The notes: generated by a model not told the origin, from the letters alone. A stretch of 64,000 nucleotides of DNA from Tillus elongatus (GCA_964006375.1 OZ023265.1:114439734-114503733), one strand, 5' to 3'. Numbered from the stretch's first letter, positions 37,360 through 49,694 are shown. Numbers and translations are program-made.

Positions 37360-37879
37360 CCTTAGTTACCTTGAAAAATAATACCTAAGGTATTGTAACC
37401 GCAATCAACAAGAAAGTATCTCAGGAGCCTTTGAACACAGCAAAGCATATTAACTTAATTTCTTTTCCCGCAATTGTTTGGTTTCCAACTGACAACCCAG
37501 TTCGTATAGCCTTCATGTTTTTTTTTTGTGTGTGTAAATGTTAGAATAACCTGAAATCTAGGAAACCCTTATTTTAAAATTGAATTTCTACATGTTGTTA
37601 GCACCTTTCTTTAACGTCGTAGATTTTTTGACATACAACAGCAGCTACTATGGGGTTTATTAAATCAGAGACTTAGATAATTTAAACGACTTCAACAAAG
37701 TTGCGCAAGCTATGATTCTGTTGGAATTTGTTAGTTTTTATGGTAGGAGCAGTTCCGTAATAACCGAGCTTTACGCCTCGTATTGACTTTTCCTTAGAAA
37801 CTTGATATTATTTCAACTCTCCCATCCGCTATTTAGGTCAGTACACTGTACTAATATTTTCCTTCTTTCGTTTTTCCAG
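37358..37879 (+). other. Intron end upstream of the zinc-finger exon
   Basis: Unique AT-rich DNA that ends in a strong pyrimidine tract (CCTTCTTTCGTTTTTCCAG) forming the acceptor of the next exon. Confidence 0.6.
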
Positions 37880-38156
37880 TTTCAAGACGATCCCTGGACA
37901 TGATGAGAGTGAGAGCGACTGATCCACGGCCGTGCCCGAAGTGCGGCAAGATCTATAGGTCCGCACACACATTACGAACACATCTGGAAGACAAACACAC
38001 GATATGTCCTGGATATCGATGTGTCCTGTGTGGAACAGTAGCCAAATCCAGAAATTCCTTACATTCGCATATGTCGCGGCAACATAGGGGCATCAGCACG
38101 AAAGATCTTCCGGTGCTGCCGATGCCAGCGCCCTTTGATCCGGAATTGGCTAGCAG
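37880..38156 (+). CDS. ab: Abrupt-like BTB-ZF factor, zinc-finger exon
   Basis: An internal exon of 277 bases between a clear CAG acceptor (37879) and a GTAATT donor (38157). It encodes SRRSLDMMRVRATDPR followed by two C2H2 fingers. Finger 1 contains CPKCGKIYRSAHTLRTH and finger 2 CVLCGTVAKSRNSLHSH, both C-x2-C-x12-H-x4-H. Then come RGISTKDLPVLPMPAPF and DPELAS. The finger pair and the following linker match what I know of insect Abrupt, a nuclear DNA-binding regulator of dendrite, muscle and epithelial fate in Drosophila. It begins with the last two bases of a codon, so the upstream exon (outside, probably with the BTB domain) ends after one base. It ends after AG of an arginine codon completed by the A at 48802. 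Confidence 0.88.
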
Positions 38157-38260
38157 GTAATTTCGCTACTTTTTTGTTATTTATTGCGCCATCTAGGACT
38201 ACTACCGCCTCTTCTTGTTAGCGAATTTTGCGCAAGACTGCAAATTCACTAATGGGTAGA

Positions 38261-38262
<2 letters not shown>
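38157..38262. repeat. Duplicated leader before (TA)n tracts
   Basis: CTTGTTAGCGAATTTTGCGC and CAAATTCACTAATGGGTAGA occur here and again at 38500-38550, both just before a (TA)n tract. This shows a local segmental duplication of about 290 bases right after the splice donor. Confidence 0.8.

Positions 38263-38338
<76 letters not shown>
38263..38338. repeat. (TA)n microsatellite 13
   Basis: About 76 bases of TA. Confidence 0.98.
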
Positions 38339-38342
<4 letters not shown>

Positions 38343-38470
38343 TCAATTTTTGTGACGGTAATAGTGTTATTTACTTAAGAAATTGTGGGAAAGCCGTCAG
38401 TTGCAAAATAACTCTTTATTAAACGCAGAGCTTTCGAAAAGTGCACTTTTCGACTTCAGTCAAATTTACA
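38339..38470 (+). repeat. Partial arm of the large foldback family, copy 1
   Basis: TTTTTGTGACGGTAATAGTG and GGGAAAGCCGTCAGTTGCAA match the left arm of 8246-9112. Afterwards it diverges to a short palindrome, CGAAAAGTGCACTTTTCG. Confidence 0.85.
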
Positions 38471-38550
38471 ACTTCCTTTTTTGTTACTCCTACCGCCTTT
38501 CCTTGTTAGCGAATTTTGCGCAAAACTGCAAATTCACTAATGGGTAGATC

Positions 38551-38614
<64 letters not shown>
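38551..38614. repeat. (TA)n microsatellite 14
   Basis: About 64 bases of TA within the second duplicated unit. Confidence 0.98.
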
Positions 38615-38617
<3 letters not shown>

Positions 38618-38841
38618 TTCAATTTTTGTGACGGTAATAGTGTTATTTACTTAAGAAATTGTGGGAAAGCCGTCAGTTGCAAAATAAAACTCTTTATTAA
38701 ATGCAGAGCTTTCAAAAAGTGCACTTTTCGACTTCAGTCAAATTTACAAAAAGGTTTTTTAATGTTTGTTATTTTATGATTAGCTCGGCATTTAATAAAG
38801 AGTTTTATTTTACAACTGACGGCTTTCCCACAATTTTTCAA

Positions 38842-38848
<7 letters not shown>
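38615..38848. repeat. Partial arm copy 2 plus inverted arm
   Basis: 38619-38740 repeats the arm seen at 38339. From 38783 the inverse form (CTCGGCATTTAATAAAGAG, CAACTGACGGCTTTCCCACA) follows and ends in the next (TA)n tract. It is a collapsed version of the 8246-9112 foldback. Confidence 0.8.

Positions 38849-38932
<84 letters not shown>
38849..38932. repeat. (TA)n microsatellite 15
   Basis: About 84 bases of TA. Confidence 0.98.
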
Positions 38933-38935
<3 letters not shown>

Positions 38936-40030
38936 ATTTATATCTCGCACCGCTAACTCAAAAAATAAGAGGCCGATCTTGATAAAATTTGTTGAGTATC
39001 TCCCCTTTGCAAGCTATCGGATACAAATTTGGCACGCCCTTTTATACTATCAAACTTATCCCGCATTCCGAAATTCAGATGTCTAAGTTAAAAGAAAAAA
39101 ATATAACTATTTAAAAATAAAAATTTTGGGTGCCACTGATGATCAGAGAAACGCACAAAACCAAAATATTCTGTGTGGATAAAAAAATCTATTGTATATT
39201 ACAAAGATCAACTTTTCTTGACGCAAAAAAATCAAGAAATATATAAAAAAACTCCTTTTAAAATTTTATAGTACTTCTTAAAACGTCGCGATTTGAAACG
39301 TCAAAATTTCCAATTTTTAGACGAACAACCTGAAACAAATACGGCTTTTGGAGAAGAATTTTCGTAATAAGTCTGTTCTACAAAGCCTTAAGTTACAGCT
39401 TCAACCATCATTGTCCTTTAGTTTACTCAAATATTTGCATAAAATTCATTTCAAATAGAGCCTTTCTCTGATGTTTTGGCAGTAGTTTCAGTTAAGTTTT
39501 TGGTTTAATAGTCTACTATTTTTAGCAAATTTTCGTAGAAAAAAATTGCTAGGGGGACCTCGACTTTTGAGTTTTAAAAATATTTGTTCAAATGCGTGCT
39601 AACTAGGCCCCCTAGAAAAATATCCGGGATCAATTTCAGTTTTTACATGTTAACATATATACCGGCTGGCGCATTTCTCCGGTAAAGCTGAATATATCCG
39701 TTATTAAGTATACAAGATACGGAAAAATATTATAGAAGTTACATATAGGGTGGTTTGAGCTGCATCTTATAAAATTATTTTGACGATCACGGGATGGCCC
39801 ATAAGTCATTGGTAATACAAGTTTTCTTTTTTAATGGAACACCCTTTTATTATTGCATTATTGCAATTTACATCGAATTATAATGCTTGCTTGTAAAAAA
39901 AATGATATCGTGCATCGTTTTCGAGTTATTTCAATTGTTTTGCAACTTGCACATATCAGAAATTGTGATCAGGCAGTTTTTACCAATAGAAAATGGAGTC
40001 TTGTGAAAATGACGCATTTAGGGAGGTTTT

Positions 40031-40032
<2 letters not shown>
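38933..40032. other. Intronic DNA with small repeats
   Basis: 38945-39010 is the inverted pre-(TA)n phrase (CGCTAACTCAAAAAATAAG). 39745-39850 has short inverted ends (TAGGGTGGTT and GGAACACCC) like the MITE at 62652. No coding exon was recognised. Confidence 0.45.

Positions 40033-40121
<89 letters not shown>
40033..40121. repeat. (TA)n microsatellite 16
   Basis: About 89 bases of TA. Confidence 0.98.
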
Positions 40122-40123
<2 letters not shown>

Positions 40124-41205
40124 TTCGCCAGAAATCTTAAATAGTGGCTGAATTTGAAAAAAAAATTACCGTAACTGAATTTTTTCAAATGTTTAGGTTT
40201 TAGTAGTGAAGGGCATGCCCTCTGCTCCAACTCTTGTTATACGACCTATATCTAAAGACTATAGTTATGGAAATATTTACATTTATAATTGCCTACCATG
40301 ATTCATGTAGCGATCAGGTTTTTTTTCAGTTTTTATTTAATTATATTAACCGATAAGATCATGCGACTCTTTAGCCATTTTTTAAGGAAAAATATTCAAA
40401 TTAATTTTGGTACAAAAAAGGTAGGAAATAATTAATTTTATTATATATACATATTTACATTTTCATAAATTGTTTTCACAGTTGTCAAATGAAACTTCAA
40501 AGTGACATACTTATATACCGTTATTTCTGACAGCTTGTGACATGAAAATATGAGTATTTAAATGATGATAGTAATAATCGCCTTTATTCACAGACCCACA
40601 ACTATAAAGTGAACTACCAATTAGACATTAAATTGACATTTTCTACTTATATTTTTCTTTACTTACATTGGTTAAAATTTTCTTTTTTTCTATTTTAATT
40701 ACACATTAGGTGCATAATTTCAATTTTACGTATTTTTTCAGCAAATTTTCGTATAAAATGTTATTTTTTAAAATCTTTGCGATATCACGTGAAAAAATGT
40801 CGAATTTTAGTGAATTTTTTTTAGGAATTTTCGTATAAAGATTTTTATGTAATTTTTGTGTAAGATTACTTGGCGAATTTATGTAAAAATGGCGTATTTT
40901 CATGAAACAAATTGTTTGCAAATTTTCAGATAAACATTTTTTTATTTCTGTCAAAAAGTTTTCTGTGAATAATAATATCTTGTGGTGTAGTTTTTGTGTA
41001 AATTGCTTGGATAGGTTCGTTGGCTAGGGAAGTCAGACAAGTTTTTTGATAAAATTTTAAATATATATTTAGCAAACTTAGGTACTTTTTCAAACAAAAG
41101 TTAATTTGGTGAGATACGGTGCATTGTCTTTACTATAGCGGTAATAATATCTACTAAATTTAATGTCTTTCTTAGAAAACATATTTATCATTAAAAGTAG
41201 TCCTG
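40122..41205. other. Gene-free AT-rich stretch
   Basis: 40740-40930 has several loose repeats of AATTTTCGTATAAA-type words. No gene was recognised. Confidence 0.4.
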
Positions 41206-41345
41206 TAAAAACTCGTTACTATAACGCACTTGCTGCCTCCAGACTTTTTTTTAGATAGATACAGTGTGGGACAGCCAAATAGAACAAATTCAATATCTCA
41301 ATTATTGTGCATGTTTATAAAAATCCCGAAACGTGTCAATCTTAG
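41206..41345. repeat. Family B solo end followed by inverted family A piece
   Basis: CTATAACGCACTTGCTGCC is an inverted family B terminus. 41265-41345 (GGACAGCCAAATAGAACAAA, AAAATCCCGAAACGTGTCAA) is the reverse complement of the end of family A. Confidence 0.65.
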
Positions 41346-41668
41346 ATTTTAAAAGTCTGGACGCAGAGAGTGCGTTATGGTAGTGAATTGTCATAAAAAT
41401 GTTTTAAATAGCAAATATGTGTTTTTTAAAGAAAGCATGGATCAAATTTGGTTAGCAGTATGACCTATAAAAATGTGCCACATATCATCAAAAAAGCTTT
41501 ATGTTTGAAGAAGTACAAAAATGTTTCGAAAATAAACTTAAAATCTTCTCGAAAAAACTACTTTCCTGGCCAACGAACCTTATAGGTTAATAGCAAAATG
41601 ATCTATTCAAATTTGAAGCATTTAATAATATTGCGCTACCATAACGCACTTGCTGCATCCCAAAAGTC
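41346..41668. mobile_element. Repeat family B, second near-complete copy
   Basis: It starts AAAGTCTGGACGCAGAGAG and TGCGTTATGGTAGTGAATTG and ends CGCTACCATAACGCACTTGC. The interior aligns with 9550-9885 (TGGCCAACGAACCTTATAGG). Confidence 0.8.
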
Positions 41669-42170
41669 TTTTCTTGCAAACATGCATTATAATTACGTGG
41701 TCGAAATTCTGTACATTAAAGGTCAGCTCTGAACTTGCACGGAACGGGGAATGCGACTATCTAATTAAAACAAAGCATTCTTTAATATATTTCGACTGAG
41801 CACATTTTAATAAAAATTTGCTACCATAACGCACTTGCTGCGTCCATAATTTCTTTTTTTACAAACATGCATTATAATTACGTGGTCGAAATTCGATACA
41901 GGTCAGCTCAGAACTGGCACGGACCGGGGGAATCCGACCCTCTAATTCAAACAAAGCATTGTTTAATCTACTTGGACTGAACAGATTTGAATAAAGTATC
42001 GCTACCAAAGCAGCCTTGCTGCGTCTCGAATTTCTTTTCTTACAAACGTGCATTATAATAAATGTGGTCGAAATTAGATACATTAAAAGTCAGCTCATAA
42101 CTAGCACGGATGGTGTAATTAAAACAAAGCAATGTTTAATCTATTTGGACTGGGCAGATTTTCCTGGCTA
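41630..42170 (-). repeat. Three-unit tandem array, period about 187, family B end
   Basis: Units start at the CTACCATAACGCACTTGC-type words near 41635, 41821 and 42001. Each is followed by CATGCATTATAATTACGTGG (third unit slightly changed) and a GGTCAGCTC segment. The third unit is most diverged (GCTACCAAAGCAGCCTTGC). The array overlaps the right end of the element at 41346. Confidence 0.85.
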
Positions 42171-42265
42171 ACGCACTTATCCCAGCCACTTTGAAACGGA
42201 AGGTATTCACTAAATCTGATCGTCATCGGCGCATTATGGGTGTGACACATAAATATATAAATAAA

Positions 42266-42366
<101 letters not shown>

Positions 42367-42369
42367 ATA

Positions 42370-42515
42370 TAAAGACTGAAACCGACCTCGGATTTGGGTT
42401 TCAGGGGTCCTAAATAGCGCTCATTTGTAGACATTTTTTCAAAATTCAAAAGTCGCGATCTCCTCATTAGTAAATTTTTTAAAGAAAATTCACAAAAAAT
42501 TACGTTCTGCAACGT
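42370..42515 (+). repeat. Repeat family C, third copy
   Basis: ACCTCGGATTTGGGTTTCAG, GCGCTCATTTGTAGACATTT and AAAAGTCGCGATCTCCTC match 10170-10315. Confidence 0.82.
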
Positions 42516-42689
42516 GAAAGCTTTACTCATTTGAAAGTCCTCTTCATTCTCTATTCAAAAATGCTATGGTTTTAAAATATACTGAAAAAATTAACCGTAA
42601 AAAAATTCAGCTGATTGAGCTACTTCGCTTTAACACACTAAAAAATTAATAACTAATCGCGTTTCAATCTTGATAATGAGAAAAACTAA

Positions 42690-43480
42690 AAACACATTAA
42701 TCTTAATGTAGGAGATGTTCAAAATGCATGCTGTGAACAGCTTCGCAGCATCCTAATCGTAAATAAAAATGTCTTATAACGTTAATCAAAATCTGAGGCG
42801 TGAACTACCTAATCGCAATCATTATTCTTCTTAGGTCAGTTAAATTGTTTAGTTTTGTATACCATACTTTTCATGTATCTCCATAAGAAGAAGTCTAATA
42901 GCGTAAGATCAAGTGATCGTGCTGGCCATTTTAATGATTCTCGCCTCCCTATGCACCGATTTGTAAATACTAAGTTTCCTACGGACGGACATTGATTTGG
43001 TAATGTGCTGGTGCTCCGATCTGCTGGTACCATATCACCTTCCCTGGGACTTGTGAGTTTGCTTGATTAAGATATAAGTTTGCCAAAGTTGGCACGACAT
43101 TATTTTGAAGCAGTGCTAAATGCTTATCTCCATTCAAATCGCCATCACTGAAAAGGAACCAGTGAGATGTTTTTCAACTCTTCCTGCCCAAACGATAATT
43201 TTTTGCGTATGTTCTTTTCTCATCCACTGTAGAATTTTTTTCGACCAATATTGATAATTTTGAATTGGCATGGCCGTAAAGTGTAAGACTCCACTAATCA
43301 GAAAACAAAACATGCTCTTGTTGCGAAAAGACGTTCTTCTATAAAAAATCGTCCTCCAGTTTCTGTAAACGATCGCCATACATATTTGCTTATACATGTG
43401 TAGCTAACCCAGTTTCTTCAAAAGAGTCTACGCATTGTGGACGCTGACTAAATATATCTGGAGTAATCCAAAATGGATTC
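42690..43480 (-). pseudogene. DDE_3/DUF4817-like transposase remnant, copy 2
   Basis: The minus strand carries, N- to C-terminal, FCFLISGVLHFTAMPIQNYQ and WMRKEHTQKIIVWAGRVEKH (43134-43397), then SLKWPARSLDLTLLDFFLW (42836-43033). The last is the SPDLTPxDFFLWG signature. The DNA aligns with 25580-26330. Frames are broken, so it is dead. A third fragment of the same family's 5' part lies at 44880-45010 (GCATACATATTCACTTATAC). Confidence 0.82.
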
Positions 43481-43549
43481 TTGTGTGAGATACGTAAATT
43501 AATTTTTCTATATCTAGCTGAAAATGTTAATAGAACCTGTTATATTAGT

Positions 43550-43663
43550 GAATTTTCATTCATTTAAGAAAATTCACTAATAGAGAGGTAAGGATAGTAA
43601 AACATTCGAAAAATGTTTACAAACGAGCCCGAGCCCCTAGAAACTAAATCCAAGGTCCGTTTG

Positions 43664-43666
<3 letters not shown>
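43550..43666 (-). repeat. Repeat family C, inverted copy before (TA)n
   Basis: GAAAATTCACTAATAGAGAG, CGAGCCCCTAG-type sequence and AAATCCAAGGTCCG are the reverse complement of family C. Here the repeat precedes the tract, preserving the same junction in the other orientation. Confidence 0.75.

Positions 43667-43751
<85 letters not shown>
43667..43751. repeat. (TA)n microsatellite 18
   Basis: About 85 bases of TA. Confidence 0.98.
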
Positions 43752-43753
<2 letters not shown>

Positions 43754-44849
43754 AGGGGAGCGATAACTCAAAAAATACTCAACTGGTTTAACAAAACTTG
43801 GCTGGCACATATCTTCATTGTATTAAGACCGCGGACAAAAGCTCGTATATCAGCTATAATGGATATTTTTTCCCTCAAAAATATACAAAAAATAGACTAA
43901 CTGTAATGAGATTTCACATGCGGCTATAAATGGTGTAAGTGAACCTATGTTGTGAATTTTAAGTAATTTGGTTTGCTTGGAGTTTTTTCCAAATTAAAAA
44001 TAAAATCTGAAAGACATGCGTTGAAACGACTTAATTAGCCCAATGCCTGGCAGACAGAATAGTCAACTGCCACGGGTTATGCGGCAGGTATAAACCATAC
44101 ATCAATGGTAACCAAACAAAATAAATAAAAGGCAGAAAACATACTACAGAACACAAATATCGCAAATGACAGACGACATGAAATTAAAATTTTGCCAAGT
44201 CATTGTTATTAACTGGGGGGGATTCAACCAATTTTTTAAATACACTATATTTCTAGCTTGATAAACGCTCACAAATACAGTTTTATACTGAGCATAATAT
44301 AGTGGAAATGTAAACAAAATCAAGTGAAGTCTCTATAAAAAAGATTTCAAAGTAGTTAGTTTCTTATTTTATCTTTAAACTTAAACATAAGACGTCATAT
44401 AAGATCAAAACAGTCGTTGAATATGTTTCAAATTATTAATTCTGTAATTAATTGTTACGTATACTTCTAATACAATATAATATATTCCGGACATGAAGCC
44501 GGTGTCAAGTATTATGTAACAAAACGTTAGTTAACGTATCCTTAGATAGCTCAGTGATAGCGTGCTTGTCGTCTGGAAAGCTTTTGTAACCTTAACGAGA
44601 TTTGTAACACAACTTTCTTTTAAAGAGACTTACACAATCTATAGATATAGCAAAATTTAATTTTTTAGCTTCATCGAAAATTGAGTTTTGGACATTTTTC
44701 TCAAAAGGAGTTAGAAGAAAAGGATATTTTGATAATAGAGAGATGTGGTGACACTTTAAAAGGAATTCTTCAAATTTGTGCGTACTAGGACCCGTAAAAT
44801 CGATCTTCGAGCTCTGCATTTGTTTAAAGTAATAATTTTCTTATGAAAA
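43752..44849. other. Gene-free intronic stretch
   Basis: It starts with the GCGATAACTCAAAAAATACT phrase seen next to other (TA)n tracts. No gene was recognised. Confidence 0.4.
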
Positions 44850-45010
44850 TTCACTACTATTACGCACTTGCTGCGTCCGGAAAATTTTTAATCTCTTCTA
44901 TGTCTTGCCAGTTTCTGTAAATAACCGGCATACATATTCACTTATACATGAGTTGCTAAACTTTTTTCAGTTTTTTTAAAAGAACCTATGCATTTTTTTG
45001 CATTTTAGAC
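44850..45010 (-). repeat. Family B end plus third transposase fragment
   Basis: ATTACGCACTTGCTGCGTCC is an inverted family B terminus. 44895-45010 aligns with 43340-43440 (CCAGTTTCTGTAAA, CATACATATT.ACTTATACAT), the 5' part of the DUF4817-like element. Confidence 0.65.
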
Positions 45011-45038
45011 GCTGAAAAGATTTCTCTTATACGTACTT

Positions 45039-45042
<4 letters not shown>

Positions 45043-45111
<69 letters not shown>
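45043..45111. repeat. (TA)n microsatellite 19
   Basis: About 69 bases of TA. It is the last tract before the coding exon at 48802. Confidence 0.98.
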
Positions 45112-45115
<4 letters not shown>

Positions 45116-46727
45116 TAAGGAACTAGGGGGCATTATGTGGGTAAAAACTGAAGCAACTTTAAATACGCTGTATTTAAGAACTCAACGACATGCTTGTGAA
45201 CAAACAATATATCAATGAATGCTGATAAAAAACTAATAACAACCTTCTATATACATACATCCCGCTCAAATGCAGGTCAAATTATACCTACAAATTGATA
45301 AAAACTGTGGCATTTAACTATCGCTTAGTTGCTAAACAGCTAGATTCAGCAATAAATAAATCTGCTCTTGACACTTGCAGATTTATCATTTAAATTGAAA
45401 ACACATACAAATATTCATGCAAACATGCATATTCAGCACATTCCTCAGAACGACAGAACTGCATTGCCATCGACCTTGCCTTACTACGGTGACAACGATT
45501 ATTAATCTTTTCTAGGTCGTTTATACACATCATTAAATGCTTTTTAGAAATACCCTTGGAATGGCCCTTTAGGCCAGCTTTTGTTCCTGCATAAATATAG
45601 TATCTTCGCTGGCAACAAAGTTTCTTGCCGAATTCATTTCTTTAATATTTACTTTAATTTCCTTTCTTTAATATTTACTAAAACGAATTGTAAAAACATT
45701 TGGGCTGCAGCTAGGCTTAACTTGTTTTGTTATACTTCTGGTCATACCATCAGAGACATGTTGATTAAAAAATGGCGTGTTCCTATTAGATTGAGGCTGT
45801 TTCGAAAGAAATTCCTACTTCCTGGATCCGAAGAATCTTCGAATAAAAAAATGAGTATTTACGGAATTCTTTTTCTTCCTCCTCTTTTTGGACTTAATGA
45901 TAAAACAAAACATGATATGCATGTTAGTAAAGCAATGTAAAGTTTAATAAATTTACTTGTAAATGCATCCCTTTAACCAGTATCATAGGCAGAAAATTTA
46001 CATATACTATAAATAGGTAAACCCACCCCACAATGTAACAACGTTATCATAATCATTTTGGCACAGAGAACTGAAGATGAGGCGTACGCTCTGCAGAGCT
46101 ACTAGAGCGTTATGTAATGTGTAGTGCGGAACTAGGCAACAGCAGCTCCTATCTCTTGTGTAGCAAACAGTAAGCACCAACCGGCAAATGTATTGATTTG
46201 CTAGATATCATTAAAGGAATAAATGCTTAACACCAACTACTCGCTCTGTGTCTGAGTGAGTTTATAGGGTCTTAATCGAATTATAAATTATAACCCAATT
46301 AATGTTCAGATGAATTGATGCAGCATTGCCATGTTTTCACAAAACACTGATGAAAGGTTGTGACGTCATTTTAGTGTTTGTCTACATGTAGCAATAGAGT
46401 TGCGAATCCTGCCGGGGATGATCGTATTATCCAATTTCAAGTTTTACCATTATTGAATTACAGTACTGCGGATTTAGTTCACTATGACATTAAATAGTGG
46501 TTAATTAAGAGAAGGAGAAGCAGTTCTAGTGTTACAAGAATTACTAATATCTGACAATAGCGGGTATATTAATCCAAGGTTCATTTTGCATTCAGTTGTT
46601 AGTTTTTCCAAGCAAACCCCAGTTAATTGTGATGTACAAATTAGTCCAAAAAATTGTTACTTCGCTTATTTAAATTTTTTATAAATATAGTCATAGTAAT
46701 ATTTAATACTGAAAATTTAAGTAGTAG
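45112..46727. other. Gene-free intronic stretch
   Basis: AT-rich with no recognised gene or transposon domain. The plus frame at 45581-45940 has no family signature. Confidence 0.4.
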
Positions 46728-47690
46728 GTACCAGGGTGACCTCAAAAGTAAAGTTTCCAATTTTTTTTGGAAATAGTCAAAGACGTTTATTTTCGATAAG
46801 TGGCATATCATATTAAAACTTAAACATTCCTATATTTTTCTACACATTTTCCATTTCGGATGATGCATGTTGTAGGCACAGTGGCAGTTTTTGTATGCCC
46901 ATGCCATACCAGCTCCCCGCCGCGTCGTTGAGAAAGCGTTGCACCTCATCTCTCACCACGTCATAATCCCTGCCAAGTGTTCTTTTAACTTAAAAAAAAA
47001 GTGGTAGTCACTGCGTGTCAAATCCAGACTAAGTGTTTGGTGATGATGCCTTATCCTGTGTTACGGTATTACTGGCGACGCGGGGCGAGTTTTGTCAGGG
47101 AGACCGTATACGTCCTTGCTCAACATTTCTCTTCTGCACTTCAAAATCGCCAGTTTTTTGGTTGTCTCATACTACCTGTCAGCTTCTATGGTGGTATCAG
47201 AAGCCACGAAATGGACTAACAATACCCCTTTTTGATCCCAAAACACAGCTTCAATGACTTTGCCGACAGACTATGTTGATTTGCATTTTCGCGGCTCGGG
47301 CAAAGATGAATGCCGCCACTGATGCGACTGTTCTTTGGTTTAAGGTGTGAAGTGGAACGCCCGGGTATCGTCACCCGTGACAATCGAATCCAAAAAGTTG
47401 TCCTTTTCGTTTGCATAACAGCAACGAAATTCACGGGAAGAGTCGAGGTGATGTTGTTTTGGTGTTCTGTTATGAGCATTCACGGGACCCATCTTGCACA
47501 CCCTCCGATATTCTAACCTTTCAGTCAACGTCCTATGAATAGTACTTCAAGAAACCTAAGGAATAATAATGCAGAGATCATCGAGAATGACCCTCCGATT
47601 TTGACGCATGATGTGTTCATTATTTGCGACTGCCTTGTTAGAAATTGACGGTCTCTCACTTATTTCTTAATCGTGAATTTATCGGCTTTT
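46728..47690 (-). pseudogene. Mariner transposase remnant (DD34D type)
   Basis: The minus strand reads, in two alternating frames, RLEYRRVCKMGPVNAHNR, then FLDSIVTGDDTRAFHFTP (the IVTGDETW block with the first catalytic aspartate), then SKSLKLCFGIKKGYC (GKVM.TVFWDRKGV region), and near 46900 a segment reading DEVQRFLNDAAGSWYGMGIQ that matches the C-terminal end. The right-hand DNA edge CAGGGTGACCTCAAAAG resembles the mariner edge at 19564. It is nearly full length but frame-shifted. Confidence 0.85.
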
Positions 47691-48801
47691 AATTTTATGT
47701 GATACTTTATATATAAAGTTTATAATAAAGTTACCAACCAGAAAACTCCACGTCTTTGTGGCTTAAATTCAATTTTGCGTGGAGCACATTATTACACTTA
47801 TCAGGAGCATTCTGATATAAGGTGCCATTGCAATTGTAACCCATTCATCTCTACTTTGATTTTGACAGAAACACAAACGCATAGTTTTTCATTAGTAACG
47901 TAATATAATTTGTTGCGATATCTTACTTTCGCCATATGAGGTGGACCAAAACCAGGAAACCAGATTTTTTGGAGCACGCTAGTGTATTCATTCTGCGTGC
48001 CTGTTTTCTTAGCTATCCAACAAGTAGGAGGTTGTGGGAATGATGCACAGCGTCTACCTCAGAAAGTTAGATTAGCTTGGTACAACATACCGCAGAAAAA
48101 CGTTGGTCATCTGTTTACAACCCTCAGAAAATTGAGAAATATCAATATTTGCTGAGAGTCGCAACTTACAGTTTCTAGATCTTTTCAATGCGCTTGTTAT
48201 AAAGTCTAATTTTTTTTTTCTTATTATTTTCATCGATACCTAGTTCCCCAAAATATAAATGATATATAGATATTTTCTATTTCTGGTTGTTGCGATTTTT
48301 TTGCTATGGAATGTACATACCATTTTTACTGTATGCTAAACACATTAAAATTTTCTACTAAATTGATGAAGCGCATAATTAATAACTCATCGCAAGATGC
48401 TTTTATGTATGTGTTTGGTACGAAACGGTTTCACCAAGTAAGGGCAACAACAATTAATGAAATTCACAGGACATTCGCACTCATTTTTTGGACTTTATGA
48501 CTGGTTTAGCTACACAGTACCTTTAGTAGATACAGATGCAATATCTACCTATCTGATGAGGCAGGTAACCGAACTGATCGTACTGTCAATAAATGTCTGT
48601 AATTTTTTTGTTAATTGGTTTTATTAAATCAATTAACATCTTTTACTTTAAAAAAAAATTGCCCGTAAGTCAACAAACGCGAATTCCATGTTTTGATAAC
48701 TTCTATCTTTGATTCTTTAATCTTAAAACAGATAATTAATGAATAGGTTCAGTAGGTGATATTTGTTGCTTGGTGATAATTTTATTTTGTTTTGTTTCCA
48801 G
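47691..48801 (+). other. Intron end upstream of the last exon
   Basis: AT-rich DNA that ends in TTTGTTTTGTTTCCAG, the acceptor at 48801. Confidence 0.6.
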
Positions 48802-49546
48802 ACTGTTGGCAAAGGCCGGTGTTAAAATCAGTCCAGCGGAGTTGCGAGCGCGAGCATCTCCGACGGGACCTCGAAGATCAGACGTGAAACTAGAAGCAAA
48901 GAGTGGATATTCAGGCGCTGCTTCTGAAGCCGAAAGTTCGTTATGCGGAGACAACGATCCAGAGGACCTCACTGTTTCACATCCAAGGTATGGAGGCTTT
49001 GATCTTACCATTTCATCGCCTCTTAATCATCACAACTCCAATTTCAAAATGAGTAGGTATAACTCGTCGAGCGGTCAAGCAGTCGCTGCAAAAAGTGTTG
49101 ACTCGCTGGCGCACAACCTATCTAAAGAACCGTACCCAGCACCGTTAGCCCCACCTGTAAGCGGCGCTAACACGACGGGGTCTGCCATCTTAGACACATA
49201 CATTCAGTTCATTACTGAACACAGCAATATGGCTGGTATGGGAATGATGTCTTCAGAACAGGCGGCAGCAGCAGCTGTTCATGCAGCTAAACTGGCGCAA
49301 CTAAATGCCATGGGGTTGGATAAAGCAAGTCAGCAGCATTTTCTGGAGAAGATGCAGCAGCAAATGCAAAGCGCCAATGACCTTATGATGAAGAGAAACG
49401 ACGATATTAGACGAGGGGAGGCTGAAATGGTCAACCACGAACGCGACAGAATAAAAGAACACGAGGAAGCAGAATCTTCCGGTGGCGAAGAAGACGATTA
49501 CAGTGAAGAAGAACCCGAATCTGAGCAAATAAAGGCTGGGGACTAG
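48802..49546 (+). CDS. ab: Abrupt-like BTB-ZF factor, C-terminal exon
   Basis: The exon completes the split arginine codon and continues LLAKAGVKISPAELRARASP, a block I recognise as following the fingers of insect Abrupt. It encodes about 247 further residues. There is a DPEDLTVSHPRYGGFDL segment, a conserved-looking ILDTYIQFITEHSN, an alanine run (SEQAAAAAVHAAKLAQLNAM), a glutamine-rich stretch (EKMQQQMQ) and an acidic tail (SSGGEEDDYSEEEPESEQ), ending at TAG 49544-49546. The methionine near 48770 used by an unspliced reading lies in intron and is not a real start. The minus-strand frame across 48736-49011 is a shadow. The alanine, glutamine and acidic tracts are typical of low-complexity transcription-factor tails. 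Confidence 0.9.
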
Positions 49547-49686
49547 TTGTGTACATAGGATGGAAGATGAAAATATAGGTTAAGTAGTATACTCTGAAAG
49601 TTCAGCGCCATGATCTTGCCGTAATATTTATAAATAACTAACTATAAATGTACACGATTTATAGAGTAATCGTATATTCCATCCAA

Positions 49687-49694
49687 CTACCTCA
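49687..49694 (+). promoter_or_regulatory. let-7 8-mer seed site 1
   Basis: CTACCTCA is a perfect 8-mer match to the let-7 seed, 141 bases after the stop. The preceding ATTCCATCCAA is shared with site 2. Confidence 0.75.

Noticed and set aside
44536..44600. tRNA-like words (TAGCTCAGTGATAGCG)
   Set aside because: There is a box A-like segment but no box B or acceptor stem, so no tRNA gene or SINE can be supported.
48053..48060. A CTACCTCA octamer upstream of exon 48802
   Set aside because: It lies in the intron and would be absent from the mature mRNA.
48736..49011. 91-codon minus-strand ORF over the last exon
   Set aside because: It is antisense to the supported coding exon with no independent motif.
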